The notes: generated by a model not told the origin, from the letters alone. A stretch of DNA of 33,966 nucleotides from an uncultured Clostridia bacterium (GCA_947627045.1 CANQUM010000020.1:1-33966), one strand, 5' to 3'. Positions 7,601-18,521 are shown, numbered from the stretch's first letter. Program-made: numbers and translations.

Positions 7601-10108
7601 ATGGCGAAAAATTATAAACTGGGAGAGCTTGCTAAACATTTAAAGCTGCCTTCAGCTGATGTAATAAAGTGCCTTGACGGAGTGTTCGGAGAACCTAAAA
7701 AGACAGTTTCTTCGCTTACCCCTGAAGAGGTAACATATGTGTTTGAGTATTTTACTCAGAAAAATCAGGTTGACAGCTTTGATGCGTATTTTGCAAGCGG
7801 TAATGTTAAAGAAGAGAAAAAGGAAGAACCAAAGCCTAAAAAGACTGCAAAGAAACCTGCGGCAAAAACAACAAAGACAGCAGCAAAGCCTAAAAAGGCA
7901 GTTACAGATGACTCTGATACAAAGACAGAGAAGCCGAAAAAAACAGCAATATCTAAGACGGCAGAGCCAAAGGTGAAGGCAGAGGAGAAAAAGCCTCAGC
8001 AGGAGAAAAAGCCTCAGCAGAAAAAGAAATCACCTCCTAAAAAGCAGGATCACGGAACAAAGCAGAAACTCGTTTCAACGGGTTCTTCGCAGGGCGGAGT
8101 AACAGTATCTGAGGTTGAAAACACCTATTCTAAGACTAAGACCGTTGACACAAGAGGAAGCTATGTAAACCTTGATAAATATAATGAGAAATATGATACT
8201 CTTGCAGAGACGAAGTCAGGCAGGGGCAGGGATAACTATACCAAAAAGCAGAAGATAAAGCAGAAGTCTCAGCAGTACAGAAAGCAGCGTAAGTCAAACA
8301 AGGTCGAAACTGAGGCTCAAAAACTGAAGCGTCTAGAGCTTGAAAGGGCAAGAAAACAGCAGCTTAAAGTTTCTATTCCTGATGAGATTACCGTTTCTGA
8401 GCTTGCATCAAGACTGAAGGTAGTTGCTACTGAGGTAATTAAGAAGTTAATGGGACTTGGCATTATGGCTTCCATTAATGAGGTCATTGATTTTGACACG
8501 GCTTCTCTTGTTGCAGAGGAGTTAGGCGCAAAGGTTGAAAAGGAAGTTCACATAACTATTGAGGAACGTCTTATTGTTGACGAAGAGGATAAGGAAGAGG
8601 ATTTGGTCGAGAGATGTCCGGTAGTAGTTGTTATGGGACACGTTGACCACGGTAAGACATCAATTCTTGACAAAATCCGCAATGCGCATGTTACAGATTC
8701 AGAAGCAGGAGGAATTACACAGCATATCGGTGCATATCAGGTTATGTGCAACGGAAAGCCTATTACATTTCTTGATACTCCGGGACACGAGGCGTTTACG
8801 GCAATGAGACTAAGAGGAGCACAGGCTACTGATATTGCTATATTAGTCGTTGCAGCAGATGACGGAGTTATGCCTCAGACCGTTGAAGCTATTAATCATG
8901 CAAAGGCAGCAGGAGTTTCTATAATTGTCGCTATAAATAAGATGGATAAAGAGGGTGCGAACCCTGAAAGGATCAAGCAGGAGCTCACAGAGCATGAAAT
9001 TCTTTGCGAGGAATGGGGCGGAGATGTTATCTGCGTGCCTGTATCAGCAGTTACCGGAATGGGTATTGATGAGCTTTTGGAAAACATTCTGCTTGTTGCG
9101 GAGGTAAAAGAACTCAAGGCTAATCCTAACAGACTTGGAAAAGGAACTGTTATCGAGGCTAAGCTCGACAAAGGACGCGGACCGGTTGCGACTATTCTTG
9201 TTCAAAACGGAACGCTCAATGCAGGAGATATTATTATAGCCGGAACAGCTGTCGGACGGGTAAGAACAATGAAGAATGACAAGGGCGAGGAGATCAAGTC
9301 GGCAGGACCTTCTACTCCGGTTGAGATAACAGGCTTGGGAGAAGTGCCTGACGCAGGAGACGCTTTCAATGTAGTTGCTGATGAAAAGCTGGCAAGAGAG
9401 CTTGCAGAGCAGAGAAAACAGCAGGCTAAGGAAGAGATCTTCGGACAGTATCAGAAGGTAACATTAGAAAACTTATTCAGCCAGATCACAGAGGGAGAGA
9501 GAAAAGAGCTTCCTATTATCGTCAAGGCTGATGTTCAGGGTTCGGTTGAGGCTGTTAAGCAATCGTTAGAGAAGATTTCAAACGACGAGGTAAGAGTAAA
9601 GGTTATACACGGAGCTGTCGGAGCTGTTTCTGAGGGCGACGTTATGCTGGCGGCAGCGTCAAACGCAATTATAGTTGGATTTAATGTACGTCCTGATCCT
9701 ATTGCTAAAGAAAGCGCCGAGCGTGATGGGGTCGACATCAGACTTTACAGGATCATCTACGATGCAATAGAGGAAATCGAAGACGCTATGAAGGGTATGC
9801 TTGCTCCTAAATACCGTGAGGTCGAGACTGCTCGTGTTGAGGTAAGACAGGTATATAAGATTTCAAACGTCGGTCAGGTTGCAGGCTGTTATGTATTATC
9901 AGGCAAAGTTGGCAGAAATAACGAAATAAGAGTTGTTCGTGATGGTATTGTTATTGCTGAGGATAAGATGGCAAGCCTAAAAAGGTTTAAAGATGACGTT
10001 AAAGAAGTTGCCGAAGGATATGAATGCGGTATATCTTTGGAGAAATTCTCCGATATTAAAGAGGGAGACATTTTAGAAGCGTTCTATATGGAAGAGTACA
10101 GGGATTAG
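7601..10108 (+). CDS. infB: Translation initiation factor IF-2
   Basis: 835 residues. The N-terminal IF2N domain (about 1-55) is followed by a long low-complexity Lys/Ala/Pro/Gln linker (about 65-230, with a repeated EKKPQQ motif), then a second IF2N-type domain ([21 protein letters not shown]). The GTPase domain has G1 GHVDHGKT (346-353), DTPGH, NKMD and the SAVTGMGI region. Domains II, III and IV follow, ending in the fMet-tRNA-binding barrel. It positions initiator tRNA on the 30S subunit and drives subunit joining. ATG 7601 was chosen over an in-frame TTG at 7592 because AAGGAGG (7582-7588) is 12 nt away from the ATG but only 3 nt from the TTG, and [14 protein letters not shown] fits the family. 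Confidence 0.97.
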   Translation: MAKNYKLGELAKHLKLPSADVIKCLDGVFGEPKKTVSSLTPEEVTYVFEYFTQKNQVDSFDAYFASGNVKEEKKEEPKPKKTAKKPAAKTTKTAAKPKKAVTDDSDTKTEKPKKTAISKTAEPKVKAEEKKPQQEKKPQQKKKSPPKKQDHGTKQKLVSTGSSQGGVTVSEVENTYSKTKTVDTRGSYVNLDKYNEKYDTLAETKSGRGRDNYTKKQKIKQKSQQYRKQRKSNKVETEAQKLKRLELERARKQQLKVSIPDEITVSELASRLKVVATEVIKKLMGLGIMASINEVIDFDTASLVAEELGAKVEKEVHITIEERLIVDEEDKEEDLVERCPVVVVMGHVDHGKTSILDKIRNAHVTDSEAGGITQHIGAYQVMCNGKPITFLDTPGHEAFTAMRLRGAQATDIAILVVAADDGVMPQTVEAINHAKAAGVSIIVAINKMDKEGANPERIKQELTEHEILCEEWGGDVICVPVSAVTGMGIDELLENILLVAEVKELKANPNRLGKGTVIEAKLDKGRGPVATILVQNGTLNAGDIIIAGTAVGRVRTMKNDKGEEIKSAGPSTPVEITGLGEVPDAGDAFNVVADEKLARELAEQRKQQAKEEIFGQYQKVTLENLFSQITEGERKELPIIVKADVQGSVEAVKQSLEKISNDEVRVKVIHGAVGAVSEGDVMLAAASNAIIVGFNVRPDPIAKESAERDGVDIRLYRIIYDAIEEIEDAMKGMLAPKYREVETARVEVRQVYKISNVGQVAGCYVLSGKVGRNNEIRVVRDGIVIAEDKMASLKRFKDDVKEVAEGYECGISLEKFSDIKEGDILEAFYMEEYRD

Positions 10109-10205
10109 CAAATTTTTACTCTGAGGCATATCCGTACAGAAAATTATTAAAAAATGTCTTGCTATGAAAATCTTTGTGATTAATAAACTTTAAGGAGAGA
10201 GCAAT

Positions 10206-10553
10206 TTGGCAGGTTACAAACCAAGAAGATTATCTGAGGATATAAGAAGAATAATTTCAGGTAAAATCAGAGATTTGAAAGACCCGAGAATCAATAACAG
10301 CGGTATGATAACGATAGTACGCTGTGATGTTTCAAACGACATTTCATATTGTAAGGTTTACGTTTCGTCTTTCGAGGGCTATGACAAGGCTAAAGAGGCT
10401 GTGAAGGGATTTGAGTCGGCGTCAGGACTTTTGAAGCGTGAGATTTCCAATGTTCTCAGGCTCAGAAAATGCCCTGAGCTGGAGTTTGTAGCGGATAATT
10501 CTATGGAACATTCTCTTAAAATCAATAAGATCTTAAAAGACATTTCAGACTGA
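10206..10553 (+). CDS. rbfA: Ribosome-binding factor A
   Basis: A 115-residue KH-like protein that assists late 30S maturation at the 16S rRNA 5' helix. Conserved pieces are RRLSEDIRRIISGKIRDLKDPRI, CDVSNDISYCKVYVS and the C-terminal LRKCPELEFVADNSMEHSLKI. It starts with TTG at 10206, supported by AAGGAG 8 nt upstream and by the normal family N-terminus. It lies ~97 bp after infB in the same operon. Confidence 0.95.
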   Translation: MAGYKPRRLSEDIRRIISGKIRDLKDPRINNSGMITIVRCDVSNDISYCKVYVSSFEGYDKAKEAVKGFESASGLLKREISNVLRLRKCPELEFVADNSMEHSLKINKILKDISD

Positions 10554-10637
10554 TCTGATTCCTACAGTGAATTATTGCAGCATAATAACTTTATTGGAAG
10601 ACTAATTTTGCAGTTCCCGTAAAAGGAGTGTTGACAG

Positions 10638-11594
10638 GTGGATTTTTCAGAAATCAAGAGCTTTTTGGAAAGCGATAAATGTGATAACGTAACTATTCTA
10701 ACACATAAAAGCCCTGACGGAGATACTTTCGGATGCGGCTTTGCATTGTGTTATTTGCTTCGGGATATGGGTAAAAAAGCTAATGTCATAAACAATGAGC
10801 CTTTACCAAAAAAGTATAAAGAGTTTATGTATCCTGATTATAAGCCTATGGACTTTGAGGAAAAGTGCGTAATTGCAGTGGATATTGCCAGTTTGGAGCT
10901 GCTTGGCGATAATCTTGCTGAGTATAAACAAGAGGGAAAGATAGATCTGTGTATTGATCATCATATGACCAATAACAAGTATGCAAAGCTGTATTATATA
11001 GATGCTGAAGCTGCGGCAGCCTGTCAGATATTATACGAATTGATAAAATATATGGAAAGACCTGTTACTAAACTCATTGCGACCTGTCTTTATATAGGTA
11101 TTGCAACTGATACAGGGTGCTTTAAGTTTGAAAACGTAACTCCAAAAACGCATATGATAGCGGCAGAGCTTATTTCATACGGCATTAATCATTCATATGT
11201 AAACCGTATGATGTTTGATGTAAAGCCAATGGGAGTAATCAAGGTCGAGCAGGAGGTTTTAAAAAATCTTCAGTTCTGCTTTGACGATAGATGCGCTATA
11301 GAATTCGTGCCGAAGGCGCTTATAGACAATAGCGGTGTGGAAACTGCTGAGTTTGAGGAGCTGGCGACAATTCCGCTTACTGTTGAGGGCGTTGAAGTCG
11401 GCATAACCATTAAGGAAAAAGGAGACAACGAGTATAAGCTCTCGGTTAGAACCACTGAAAAGCATGACGCCTGCGCTTTTTGCAAAAGCTTCGGCGGCGG
11501 GGGGCATCTCCGTGCTGCAGGCTGTCAGATTATCGGAACATACGATGAAGTTTTGAAAAAAATAACGGACAGGGCTGCCGAACTGTTCAAATAA
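10638..11594 (+). CDS. nrnA: DHH/DHHA1 phosphoesterase, NrnA-type nanoRNase / pAp phosphatase
   Basis: 318 residues. The DHH domain shows LTHKSPDGDTFGCGFAL, AVDIASLELL, DHHMTN (about 106) and GIATDTGCFKFENV, the Mn-binding Asp/His set. The DHHA1 substrate domain ends with FGGGGHLRAAGCQI. NrnA degrades 2-5-nt RNAs and dephosphorylates pAp. It starts with GTG at 10638, with AAGGAG 9 nt upstream. It lies between rbfA and truB, the usual Firmicutes position. Confidence 0.93.
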   Translation: MDFSEIKSFLESDKCDNVTILTHKSPDGDTFGCGFALCYLLRDMGKKANVINNEPLPKKYKEFMYPDYKPMDFEEKCVIAVDIASLELLGDNLAEYKQEGKIDLCIDHHMTNNKYAKLYYIDAEAAAACQILYELIKYMERPVTKLIATCLYIGIATDTGCFKFENVTPKTHMIAAELISYGINHSYVNRMMFDVKPMGVIKVEQEVLKNLQFCFDDRCAIEFVPKALIDNSGVETAEFEELATIPLTVEGVEVGITIKEKGDNEYKLSVRTTEKHDACAFCKSFGGGGHLRAAGCQIIGTYDEVLKKITDRAAELFK

Positions 11595-11602
11595 CTGATA
11601 TT

Positions 11603-12505
11603 ATGAGTAAAGAATTAAACGGAATTATTGTTATAAACAAACCGAAAGGCTTTACCTCCTTTGATGTTATTGCAAAGCTGAGAGGTATTCTTCACATCAA
11701 AAGGCTGGGTCATGCGGGAACATTAGACCCGATGGCTACGGGAGTTTTGCCTGTGTTTGTCGGCAAGGCGACAAAGGCCTGCGACATTTTGCCTAACAAT
11801 GAAAAGAGCTACAAAGCGGGATTTAAGCTGGGAATTAAAACAGACACTCAGGATATTACGGGTAATATAATTTTTGAAGAAAAGTCAGACATTAGTTTTG
11901 ATAGTCTGGCAGAAAAGGTCAAGATATTTTTAGGCGAAACAGAACAGCTTCCGCCTATGTATTCTGCGGTTTCAGTTGGAGGAAAAAGGCTTTATGAGCT
12001 TGCCCGCGAGGGAAAAGAAGCAGAGAGAAAACCCAGAAAGATATACGTTAAAAATATAGAGATCGTAGAGTTTGACGAAGTTTCACAGACAGGAGTATTA
12101 GATATACATTGTTCAAAAGGAACATATATAAGAACGATAATTCACGATTTGGGCGAAGCTCTTGGAACGGGCGGGGTTTTAACCTCGCTTGAGAGAATGT
12201 ATTCAAGCGGATATGATTTATCTAAAAGCCATTCTCTTGAAGAAATACAGTCGCTTGCAGAAAGCGGTACTGACATTACAGAGATAATGTTTCCTATTGA
12301 CAGTGCTTTTGAGCAGTATGAAAAGGTTATTCTTAATTATAAGCACACAAGACTGTATAAAAACGGTGTAAGGCTAAGGCTTGAACAGGTTGGAATAAGA
12401 TGTGAAAATACATATCGTGTGTATGGAAGCGATAACGAATTTTTAGGTCTTGCATTTGCTGATAAAAAAGCAAATGAATTTATTATAAAAAAGAATTTCT
12501 TTTAA
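11603..12505 (+). CDS. truB: tRNA pseudouridine(55) synthase
   Basis: A 300-residue enzyme that makes pseudouridine at position 55 in the T-loop of tRNAs. The catalytic motif GHAGTLDPMATGVLPV is present with Asp42 as the nucleophile. Other family blocks are YSAVSVGGKRLYELAREG and CSKGTYIRTIIHDLG. The start lies only 8 bp after the nrnA stop and has no clear Shine-Dalgarno, which suggests translational coupling to nrnA. The C-terminal ~70 residues fit a PUA-like domain. Confidence 0.95.
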   Translation: MSKELNGIIVINKPKGFTSFDVIAKLRGILHIKRLGHAGTLDPMATGVLPVFVGKATKACDILPNNEKSYKAGFKLGIKTDTQDITGNIIFEEKSDISFDSLAEKVKIFLGETEQLPPMYSAVSVGGKRLYELAREGKEAERKPRKIYVKNIEIVEFDEVSQTGVLDIHCSKGTYIRTIIHDLGEALGTGGVLTSLERMYSSGYDLSKSHSLEEIQSLAESGTDITEIMFPIDSAFEQYEKVILNYKHTRLYKNGVRLRLEQVGIRCENTYRVYGSDNEFLGLAFADKKANEFIIKKNFF

Positions 12506-12591
12506 GCCGAGATAATTATGCTTTGAGCAGGATTATTTTTATTTTAAAAAGCTGTTGCATTATATTTGATCTTGGCAAAGGGATAGATGTT

Positions 12592-13521
12592 ATGATTTTG
12601 GACATTACAAAAAGCAAAAAGTCCTTTGAGAATAAAACTGTTGTTTCTATGGGGATATTCGACGGAGTTCACAAAGGGCATCAGGCAGTAATAAATACCG
12701 CTTGTGAACTAAAAGAGCAGGGGCTTGATTTTGTATTATTTACATTTAAAACGGATACTGTTACAACAAAGGGAAGCAGCGGATATATAGAAATGCTGTT
12801 ATCAGATGATTTAAAGAAAGAGCATTTTGAAAGATTGGGAGTTGATTATATATATGCTCCTGATTTTAATGAAATGAAAAATATGACTTCTGCTCAGTTT
12901 ATTGAGCAGGTTTTATATAGAAAACTGAACGCTGCGGCGGTCGTCTGCGGAGAGGATTTTCGTTTTGGAAGGAATGCCGAGGGCGACGCTGAAAAATTAG
13001 AAATGCTGTGTAAAAAATTTCGCATCAAGACAGTTATAGTTAAGCAAGCGCAGTATGAGGGAAAAAAGATAAGCTCGTCAGAGATAAGAGACTGTATAAG
13101 AAATGGTAAGATCAAAAGGGCAAATGAGATGCTCGGGTATAATTATTATTACAAGCTGCCTGTTCTGCACGGCAATGAAATAGGCAGAACACTTGACTTT
13201 CCTACTATAAATCAAAAGATATTAGAGAAACAAATATTACCTAAGTTCGGCGTTTATATTACCAGAACAAAAATAGACGAAAAATGGTATAACAGCATTT
13301 CAAACATAGGAGTAAAGCCTACGGTTGAGAAGATGTCTGTGCCGTTGATAGAGACGAATATTCTTGATTTTGAAGGTGATATTTACGGACAAGTTGTAAA
13401 GGTTGAGCTTATTTGTTTTCTAAGACCGGAGCGTAAATTTAAAAGTATTGATGAACTGAAAAAGCAGGTTTATTCAGACATAAAAAAGACATCTGAATTT
13501 TTTAAAACAGGGAGGATTTAA
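12592..13521 (+). CDS. ribF: Bifunctional riboflavin kinase / FAD synthetase
   Basis: 309 residues. The N-terminal adenylyltransferase domain carries [11 protein letters not shown] and [14 protein letters not shown]. The C-terminal kinase domain carries [18 protein letters not shown] and [10 protein letters not shown]. It makes FMN and then FAD from riboflavin and ATP. The reading frame is open back to a TTG at 12523, but ATG 12592 has AAAGGGA 8 nt upstream and begins the normal domain. It is the usual last gene of the truB-ribF pair. No FMN riboswitch is seen in the 86 bp before it. Confidence 0.94.
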   Translation: MILDITKSKKSFENKTVVSMGIFDGVHKGHQAVINTACELKEQGLDFVLFTFKTDTVTTKGSSGYIEMLLSDDLKKEHFERLGVDYIYAPDFNEMKNMTSAQFIEQVLYRKLNAAAVVCGEDFRFGRNAEGDAEKLEMLCKKFRIKTVIVKQAQYEGKKISSSEIRDCIRNGKIKRANEMLGYNYYYKLPVLHGNEIGRTLDFPTINQKILEKQILPKFGVYITRTKIDEKWYNSISNIGVKPTVEKMSVPLIETNILDFEGDIYGQVVKVELICFLRPERKFKSIDELKKQVYSDIKKTSEFFKTGRI

Positions 13522-13522
13522 A

Positions 13523-14977
13523 ATGAATAAGGTAAGAACAAGATTTGCACCCAGTCCTACAGGGTATATGCATATCGGAAATTTAAGAACAGCTCTTTTT
13601 ACTTATATTATTGCAAAAAAGAACGGCGGAGATTTTATTCTCAGAATTGAGGATACCGACAGAGAAAGACTTGTAGAGGGAGCAACAGACGTTATTTACA
13701 GTACTTTAAAAGAGTGCGGGCTGAACTGGGACGAGGGTCCTGATATTGGCGGAGAATACGGACCTTATATACAGTCTGAGAGAATGGGAATGTATAAGGA
13801 TTATGCAATAGAGCTTGTTGAAAAGGGCAAGGCTTATTACTGTTTCTGTGATAAGGAGAGACTTGATGAACTTAAAGCGGTTCAGGAGGCAAGCGGAGTT
13901 ATGCCTATGTATGACAGGCACTGCAGAAATTTAAGCGAAGAGGAGATCAAGGAAAAGCTAGACGCCAAAATACCTTATGTAATCAGGCAAAAGGTTCCCA
14001 CAGAGGGAGAAACCACTTTCCACGATGAGCTTTACGGCGACATAACTACTCCTAACTCAACGCTTGACGACCAGATACTTTTAAAAAGCGACGGCTATCC
14101 GACATATAATTTTGCAAATGTAATTGACGATCACTTGATGGGAATTACTCATATAGTAAGAGGAAACGAGTATCTTTCTTCAACGCCCAAGTACAATCTT
14201 CTCTATGAGGCATTCGGCTGGGAAGTTCCTAAGTATATTCACGTTGAGCATATTATGAAGGACAAGCAGCATAAGCTTGCAAAGCGTGACGGAGACGCGT
14301 CTTATCAGGATCTGATAAAGCAGGGTTATTTAACAGAGGCAATACTTAACTATATTGCGCTTTTGGGCTGGGCGCCAAAGGGAGAAAGAGAAATTTTCAC
14401 TCTTCCTGAGTTGATTGAGGAGTTTGACATATCGGGTCTTTCAAAGTCGCCTGCTATTTTTGACCCAATGAAGTTAAAGGCAATAAACGGCGAGTATATA
14501 AGAAAAATGCCTATTGAAGAATTTGAAAGCCACGCAATGCCTTATTTAAAGCAGGCTGTAAAGCGTGAAGACATTGACCTAAAACAGGTTGCAGAATTAC
14601 TTCAGCCGAGAACGGAGCTTTTTACCGATATTCCTGAGCAGATCGATTTTATAGACGAAATGCCTGAATATGACAATGCTTTGTATTGTCATAAAAAGAT
14701 GAAAACAAACGAGGAAAATTCTCTTGCGGCTTTAAAAGAGGTATTGCCTGTTTTAGAGAGCATAGATGAGAACAACTGGAATCAGGATACTATTTACAAC
14801 AAGGTAGTAGAGCTTGTCAAGAAAATGGAGGTAAAAAACGGTATGGTTTTTTGGCCGCTTAGGGTTGCAGTTTCGGGAAAATCCTTCACGCCGGGAGGCG
14901 GAGTTGAGCTTTGCGTTATCTTGGGTAAAGAGGAGTCAATAAAGAGAGTTAGGGCGGCAATAGAAAAGCTGTCTTGA
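13523..14977 (+). CDS. gltX: Glutamate--tRNA ligase
   Basis: A 484-residue class I synthetase that charges tRNA-Glu in the cytosol. The HIGH-type motif lies in [18 protein letters not shown] (His17-Ile-Gly). The KMSKS loop is HKLAKRDGD, a KLAKR variant of the usual KLSKR in this family. The bacterial anticodon-binding helical domain fills the C-terminal third and ends VRAAIEKL. It starts 1 bp after the ribF stop with GGAGG inside the ribF end, so it is tightly coupled to that operon. Its position directly after ribF is less common than elsewhere in Firmicutes. Confidence 0.95.
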   Translation: MNKVRTRFAPSPTGYMHIGNLRTALFTYIIAKKNGGDFILRIEDTDRERLVEGATDVIYSTLKECGLNWDEGPDIGGEYGPYIQSERMGMYKDYAIELVEKGKAYYCFCDKERLDELKAVQEASGVMPMYDRHCRNLSEEEIKEKLDAKIPYVIRQKVPTEGETTFHDELYGDITTPNSTLDDQILLKSDGYPTYNFANVIDDHLMGITHIVRGNEYLSSTPKYNLLYEAFGWEVPKYIHVEHIMKDKQHKLAKRDGDASYQDLIKQGYLTEAILNYIALLGWAPKGEREIFTLPELIEEFDISGLSKSPAIFDPMKLKAINGEYIRKMPIEEFESHAMPYLKQAVKREDIDLKQVAELLQPRTELFTDIPEQIDFIDEMPEYDNALYCHKKMKTNEENSLAALKEVLPVLESIDENNWNQDTIYNKVVELVKKMEVKNGMVFWPLRVAVSGKSFTPGGGVELCVILGKEESIKRVRAAIEKLS

Positions 14978-15009
14978 TAACATTATTGTCATATAACTAT
15001 CACAATAAG

Positions 15010-15038
15010 TTGTTAGAATGTAAATGGTTTAGAATAAT
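15010..15038 (+). promoter_or_regulatory. Weak candidate promoter for the Gld-like ABC operon
   Basis: TTGTTA (15010-15015), a 17-bp spacer and AATAAT (15033-15038) lie about 25 bp before the ABC ATPase start. No terminator separates gltX from this point, so read-through is also possible. This is a pattern match only. Confidence 0.35.
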
Positions 15039-15063
15039 ACTATCGTAAGGAGGCAATCTCTGT

Positions 15064-16032
15064 ATGATTGAGGTTAAAAATCTTTCAAAGCATTTTGGAG
15101 ATAAAAAGGCTGTAGACGGCATTTCTTTCACTGCTGAAGACGGCGAGATACTCGGATTTCTAGGGCCTAACGGCGCCGGAAAATCCACAACGATGAATAT
15201 TCTCACAGGGTATATTTCGTCAACAGACGGTGTTGCGCTGATAGACGGCGTTGACATTCTTGAAAACCCTATCAAGGCAAAGCAGAAAATAGGCTATCTT
15301 CCTGAGCAGCCGCCGCTGTATATGGATATGACGGTTAAGGAATATCTTTCGTTTGTGTATGACTTAAAAAAGTGTAAGCTGCCGAGAAATACGCATCTTA
15401 AAGATATTTGTAATCTTGTAAAAATAGAGAATGTTTACAACAGAGTTATAAAGAACCTTTCAAAGGGATATAAGCAGAGGGTAGGTCTTGCACAGGCACT
15501 TGTGGGAAATCCTAACGTGCTTATTTTAGACGAGCCTACTGTGGGTTTAGACCCTAATCAGATCATTGAAATAAGGACGCTTATCAAAAGGCTGGGTAAA
15601 AATCATACGGTTATTTTATCTTCGCATATTTTGTCTGAAGTTCAGGCTGTGTGCGATAAGATCGTTGTAATAAATCAGGGCAAAATAGTTGCCGACGATA
15701 CTGAAGAAAACCTTTCTAAAAATCTCGTCAACAGCAATAAAATCATGGTCAAGATAGACGGGCCTTCTGACGAGGTACAAAAGGTTATCGGTTCAATTGC
15801 AGGCATTAAAACTGTTGAAATGATTTCTAAGGAAACCGACGAATTCTGCGAATTTTCCATTGAATCGGAGGATGGCGTTGATATTCGCCGTGAACTGTTT
15901 AAGAGGATTTCTGAACGAAGCTGGTACATTATGGAGCTTAAGACTTCTGATATGTCGCTTGAAGATATATTCTTGAGATTAACGGTCGGTGAGAGTATTC
16001 CGGCTGTAAAGAGAAACGGAGGTAATGAATAA
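15064..16032 (+). CDS. ABC transporter ATP-binding protein, GldA-like (ABC-2 type)
   Basis: A 322-residue ATPase. Walker A is GPNGAGKST (about 34-42). The Q-loop is GYLPEQPPLY, the signature LSKGYKQRVGLAQAL, Walker B LILDEPTVGLDP and the H-loop SSHILSEV. The C-terminal ~90 residues form the accessory region typical of ABC-2 export ATPases (VMVKIDGPSDEV-like). It resembles GldA of the Bacteroidetes gliding system and related ATPases found widely in non-gliding bacteria. AAGGAGG precedes the ATG. The stop and the permease start share one base (TAATG), so the two are translated together. Confidence 0.9.
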   Translation: MIEVKNLSKHFGDKKAVDGISFTAEDGEILGFLGPNGAGKSTTMNILTGYISSTDGVALIDGVDILENPIKAKQKIGYLPEQPPLYMDMTVKEYLSFVYDLKKCKLPRNTHLKDICNLVKIENVYNRVIKNLSKGYKQRVGLAQALVGNPNVLILDEPTVGLDPNQIIEIRTLIKRLGKNHTVILSSHILSEVQAVCDKIVVINQGKIVADDTEENLSKNLVNSNKIMVKIDGPSDEVQKVIGSIAGIKTVEMISKETDEFCEFSIESEDGVDIRRELFKRISERSWYIMELKTSDMSLEDIFLRLTVGESIPAVKRNGGNE

Positions 16033-16772
16033 TGAAAGCAATTTTTAGAAGAGAATTTGTTTCTTATTTTACTACTCCGATAGGATATATTTTTCTTGCT
16101 GTATTTTTTGCATTGGCAGGTATTGATTACTCTGTAACATCAATAGCTAAGGGTTCTACCGGTTCATCAGGAAGCACTCAGGGATACGGAACGGCTGAAT
16201 TAGCTCAGTTTTTTCTGTGGCTGCTTATTATATTAGTTATTTTGATTCCTATTCTCACAATGAGGACATTATCAGAGGACAAAAGACAAAAAACAGATCA
16301 GGTTCTTTTGACGTCTCCTGTCAGCTTATCGGGAATTGTCGGCGGAAAATTTCTTGCTGCATTTTTGGTGTATATTATGGGCGTTGCAATTACGCTGGTG
16401 TTTTCAGTAGTGGTTTCTGCTTTTGCTAAGCCTGACTGGATCACTATATTCGGAAATATTGTAGGTCTGCTTCTTTTGGGAGCGGCTTGTATTTCAATTG
16501 GTATCTTTGCGTCAAGCCTTACTGAAAATCAGGTGGTTTCAGCAGTTATAAGTCTGGCTTCAATCGGGCTGATGAGTCTGCTGTCGGTAATATCCAGCTT
16601 TATACCGATAGAGTTTGTAAAAACTGTTCTCAATAAATTATGCTTCTTAGAGAGATATATTGGATTTACATACGGTCAATTCGATTTATCGAGTGCGTTA
16701 TATTTCATCAGCGTTGCCGTGGCATTTATGTTCTTTACAGTAAGAGTGCTGGAAAAGCGCCGTTGGGCTTAA
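16032..16772 (+). CDS. ABC-2 type permease, GldF-like
   Basis: A 246-residue integral membrane protein with about six hydrophobic segments. It begins MKAIFRREFVSYFTTPIGYIF, typical of ABC-2/GldF permeases. The cytoplasmic coupling segment MRTLSEDKRQKTDQVLLTSPVS is the family hallmark (EDKR...LLTSPVS). A Gly/Ser/Thr-rich outer loop (KGSTGSSGSTQGYG) lies between the first two membrane spans. It overlaps the ATPase gene by 1 nt and precedes the GldG-like gene by 14 bp. The substrate is unknown. Confidence 0.88.
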   Translation: MKAIFRREFVSYFTTPIGYIFLAVFFALAGIDYSVTSIAKGSTGSSGSTQGYGTAELAQFFLWLLIILVILIPILTMRTLSEDKRQKTDQVLLTSPVSLSGIVGGKFLAAFLVYIMGVAITLVFSVVVSAFAKPDWITIFGNIVGLLLLGAACISIGIFASSLTENQVVSAVISLASIGLMSLLSVISSFIPIEFVKTVLNKLCFLERYIGFTYGQFDLSSALYFISVAVAFMFFTVRVLEKRRWA

Positions 16773-16786
16773 AGGAGGTAGCGAAG

Positions 16787-18502
16787 ATGAATAATATAAA
16801 TGAAAATGATTTTGAGCAGGAAAAGCAGGTTGTTTCTGAGACATCAGAAAACAGTTTGGAAGAAACTGTTGATTTGAATTCTGCTGAGAATGAAACCGAG
16901 ACAGAAATAAGTGAAGAAATCTCTGAAAGTTCGGATATTCAGGAAAATCAGACAGAGAATACAACAGAGGAAAAGGCTAAAAAACAAAAAAAGGCAAAGA
17001 AAAACTTTAAAAAGCTAAAGCACGGAACAATGGCGACTGTTTTAACTGTAGTTTTTATAGTTGTTTTGGTCCTTGTAAATATTGTTGCGACAAGCATTTT
17101 TGATAGGTTTCCGTTTACAATTGATATGACATCAGATGACTCGTATACGATTTCTGATGAAACAGCCGATTATATAAAAAGTGTTGATAAAGAAGTAAAA
17201 ATCACAGTATTGTCAGAGGAAAAAGAATTTTCATCAACATCGAAATATATTAGGCAGTCTAATGAGATTTTAAAAAATATCGTTAAAAGCAACAAAAACT
17301 TTTCAATCAAGTATATAGATTTACTGTCAAATCCGGAGGTCAAATCTGAATATGAGGATTCGCTTTCTGAGTATGACATAATAGTTGAATCGGGTAAAAA
17401 TCACGAGAGAACAACACTTGTACACCCGCAGGATTTAGTTAAGTTTTCATCTGATTTTGAGGAATCTTTTCAGCAGAATATGGGAGGAACTCTTGACTCG
17501 TTTATTGAGTATTACGGCGGTATGACCGCTATCCAGAATTATTCTGCGGGAGTTGAGAGCAACTGTGCAGAGCAGGCATTCACGTCGGCAATTTTAAAGG
17601 TTACAGACGCAAACCCTGTAACGGTTACACTGCTTACAGGAAGAAAAGAGCTGGCTTCGCTGACATATTTTAAGACCCTGCTCAATGCAAACGGATATTC
17701 AGTGAACAGTATTAATATAACTACGCAGGAAATTCCAAAGGAAACAAACCTTATTGTAATGGGAGCACCCAGTGTCGACTATACTGAAAGCGAAGTTGAA
17801 AAGGTATCGTCATTTTTAGACAACGGAGGAAAGCTGGAAAAGAATCTTCTGTATATCGAAAGTGTTCAGCAGCCTAAAACTCCGAATATCGACGAGCTTT
17901 TAGAGGAATACGGAATAAAGTTCAGAGATGAATTTGTATACGACTCAGACGGTGAAAATGCAAGCAACGGATATGTATTTATGGAGCGTGCAAGCAATAA
18001 CTTTATGGACGACATAAAAGACGATTCGCTGAGATTGTTCACCAGCGTTTACACAAAGCCTATTACTATAGACTATAATAACAAGGAAATGCTTACCTGT
18101 GAGCCTTATATTCAGACGTCTGACACAGGATACACAATGGATTCTGAAAATAAAAAGCTGACAAGCGGAGTAACTGTTACAGGAGCAGTCGGCTCTAAGG
18201 CGGCATTTGCCGGTGAGGATACCTATTACAGCAACCTGATTGCTTTAGGCTCTGAATTTTTCCTGGATGATACTGTACTTCAGATGTCGCAGTATCTGAA
18301 CAGACAGTGGATACTGAGCATTGTAAACGGTGTTACCGGAAAATCATCAGGCATTACCATTGAACCAAAGACTGTTGAGGGCGGAATGTTTGATCTTACC
18401 AATACGCAGATAAAGGTTTTGGAGTGGACATTTATTGTTATCATTCCTGTAATTGTTCTTGCAATAGGCATCATAATCTGGTTAAGGAGAAAGAACAGAT
18501 AA
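16787..18502 (+). CDS. GldG-like ABC-associated membrane protein
   Basis: 571 residues from ATG 16787, which has AAAGGAGG 8 nt upstream (the open frame extends further back but inside the permease gene). A very acidic, Glu/Thr/Ser-rich cytoplasmic stretch (about 1-62) and a Lys-rich patch precede a membrane span (about 81-105). A large extracellular domain follows, with the GldG/ABC_transp_aux pattern (FTIDMTSDDSYTISDETADY, VTLLTGRKELAS, LIVMGAPSVDYTESEVEKV). A second span (about 545-567) ends in WLRRKNR. This two-span design with a periplasmic-type core is that of GldG. The acidic N-terminal extension is an addition whose role is unknown. Confidence 0.85.
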   Translation: MNNINENDFEQEKQVVSETSENSLEETVDLNSAENETETEISEEISESSDIQENQTENTTEEKAKKQKKAKKNFKKLKHGTMATVLTVVFIVVLVLVNIVATSIFDRFPFTIDMTSDDSYTISDETADYIKSVDKEVKITVLSEEKEFSSTSKYIRQSNEILKNIVKSNKNFSIKYIDLLSNPEVKSEYEDSLSEYDIIVESGKNHERTTLVHPQDLVKFSSDFEESFQQNMGGTLDSFIEYYGGMTAIQNYSAGVESNCAEQAFTSAILKVTDANPVTVTLLTGRKELASLTYFKTLLNANGYSVNSINITTQEIPKETNLIVMGAPSVDYTESEVEKVSSFLDNGGKLEKNLLYIESVQQPKTPNIDELLEEYGIKFRDEFVYDSDGENASNGYVFMERASNNFMDDIKDDSLRLFTSVYTKPITIDYNNKEMLTCEPYIQTSDTGYTMDSENKKLTSGVTVTGAVGSKAAFAGEDTYYSNLIALGSEFFLDDTVLQMSQYLNRQWILSIVNGVTGKSSGITIEPKTVEGGMFDLTNTQIKVLEWTFIVIIPVIVLAIGIIIWLRRKNR

Positions 18503-18521
18503 GCATTAAGGAGAAATCTAA

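Noticed and set aside
12523-12591. N-terminal extension of ribF from TTG 12523
   Set aside because: The added residues are hydrophobic and unlike RibF, there is no ribosome site, and ATG 12592 has a good one.
14268-14286. GltX KMSKS motif reading KLAKR as a sign of inactivity
   Set aside because: Glutamyl-tRNA synthetases vary at this position, the catalytic lysines and the rest of the enzyme are intact, and the gene has normal context.
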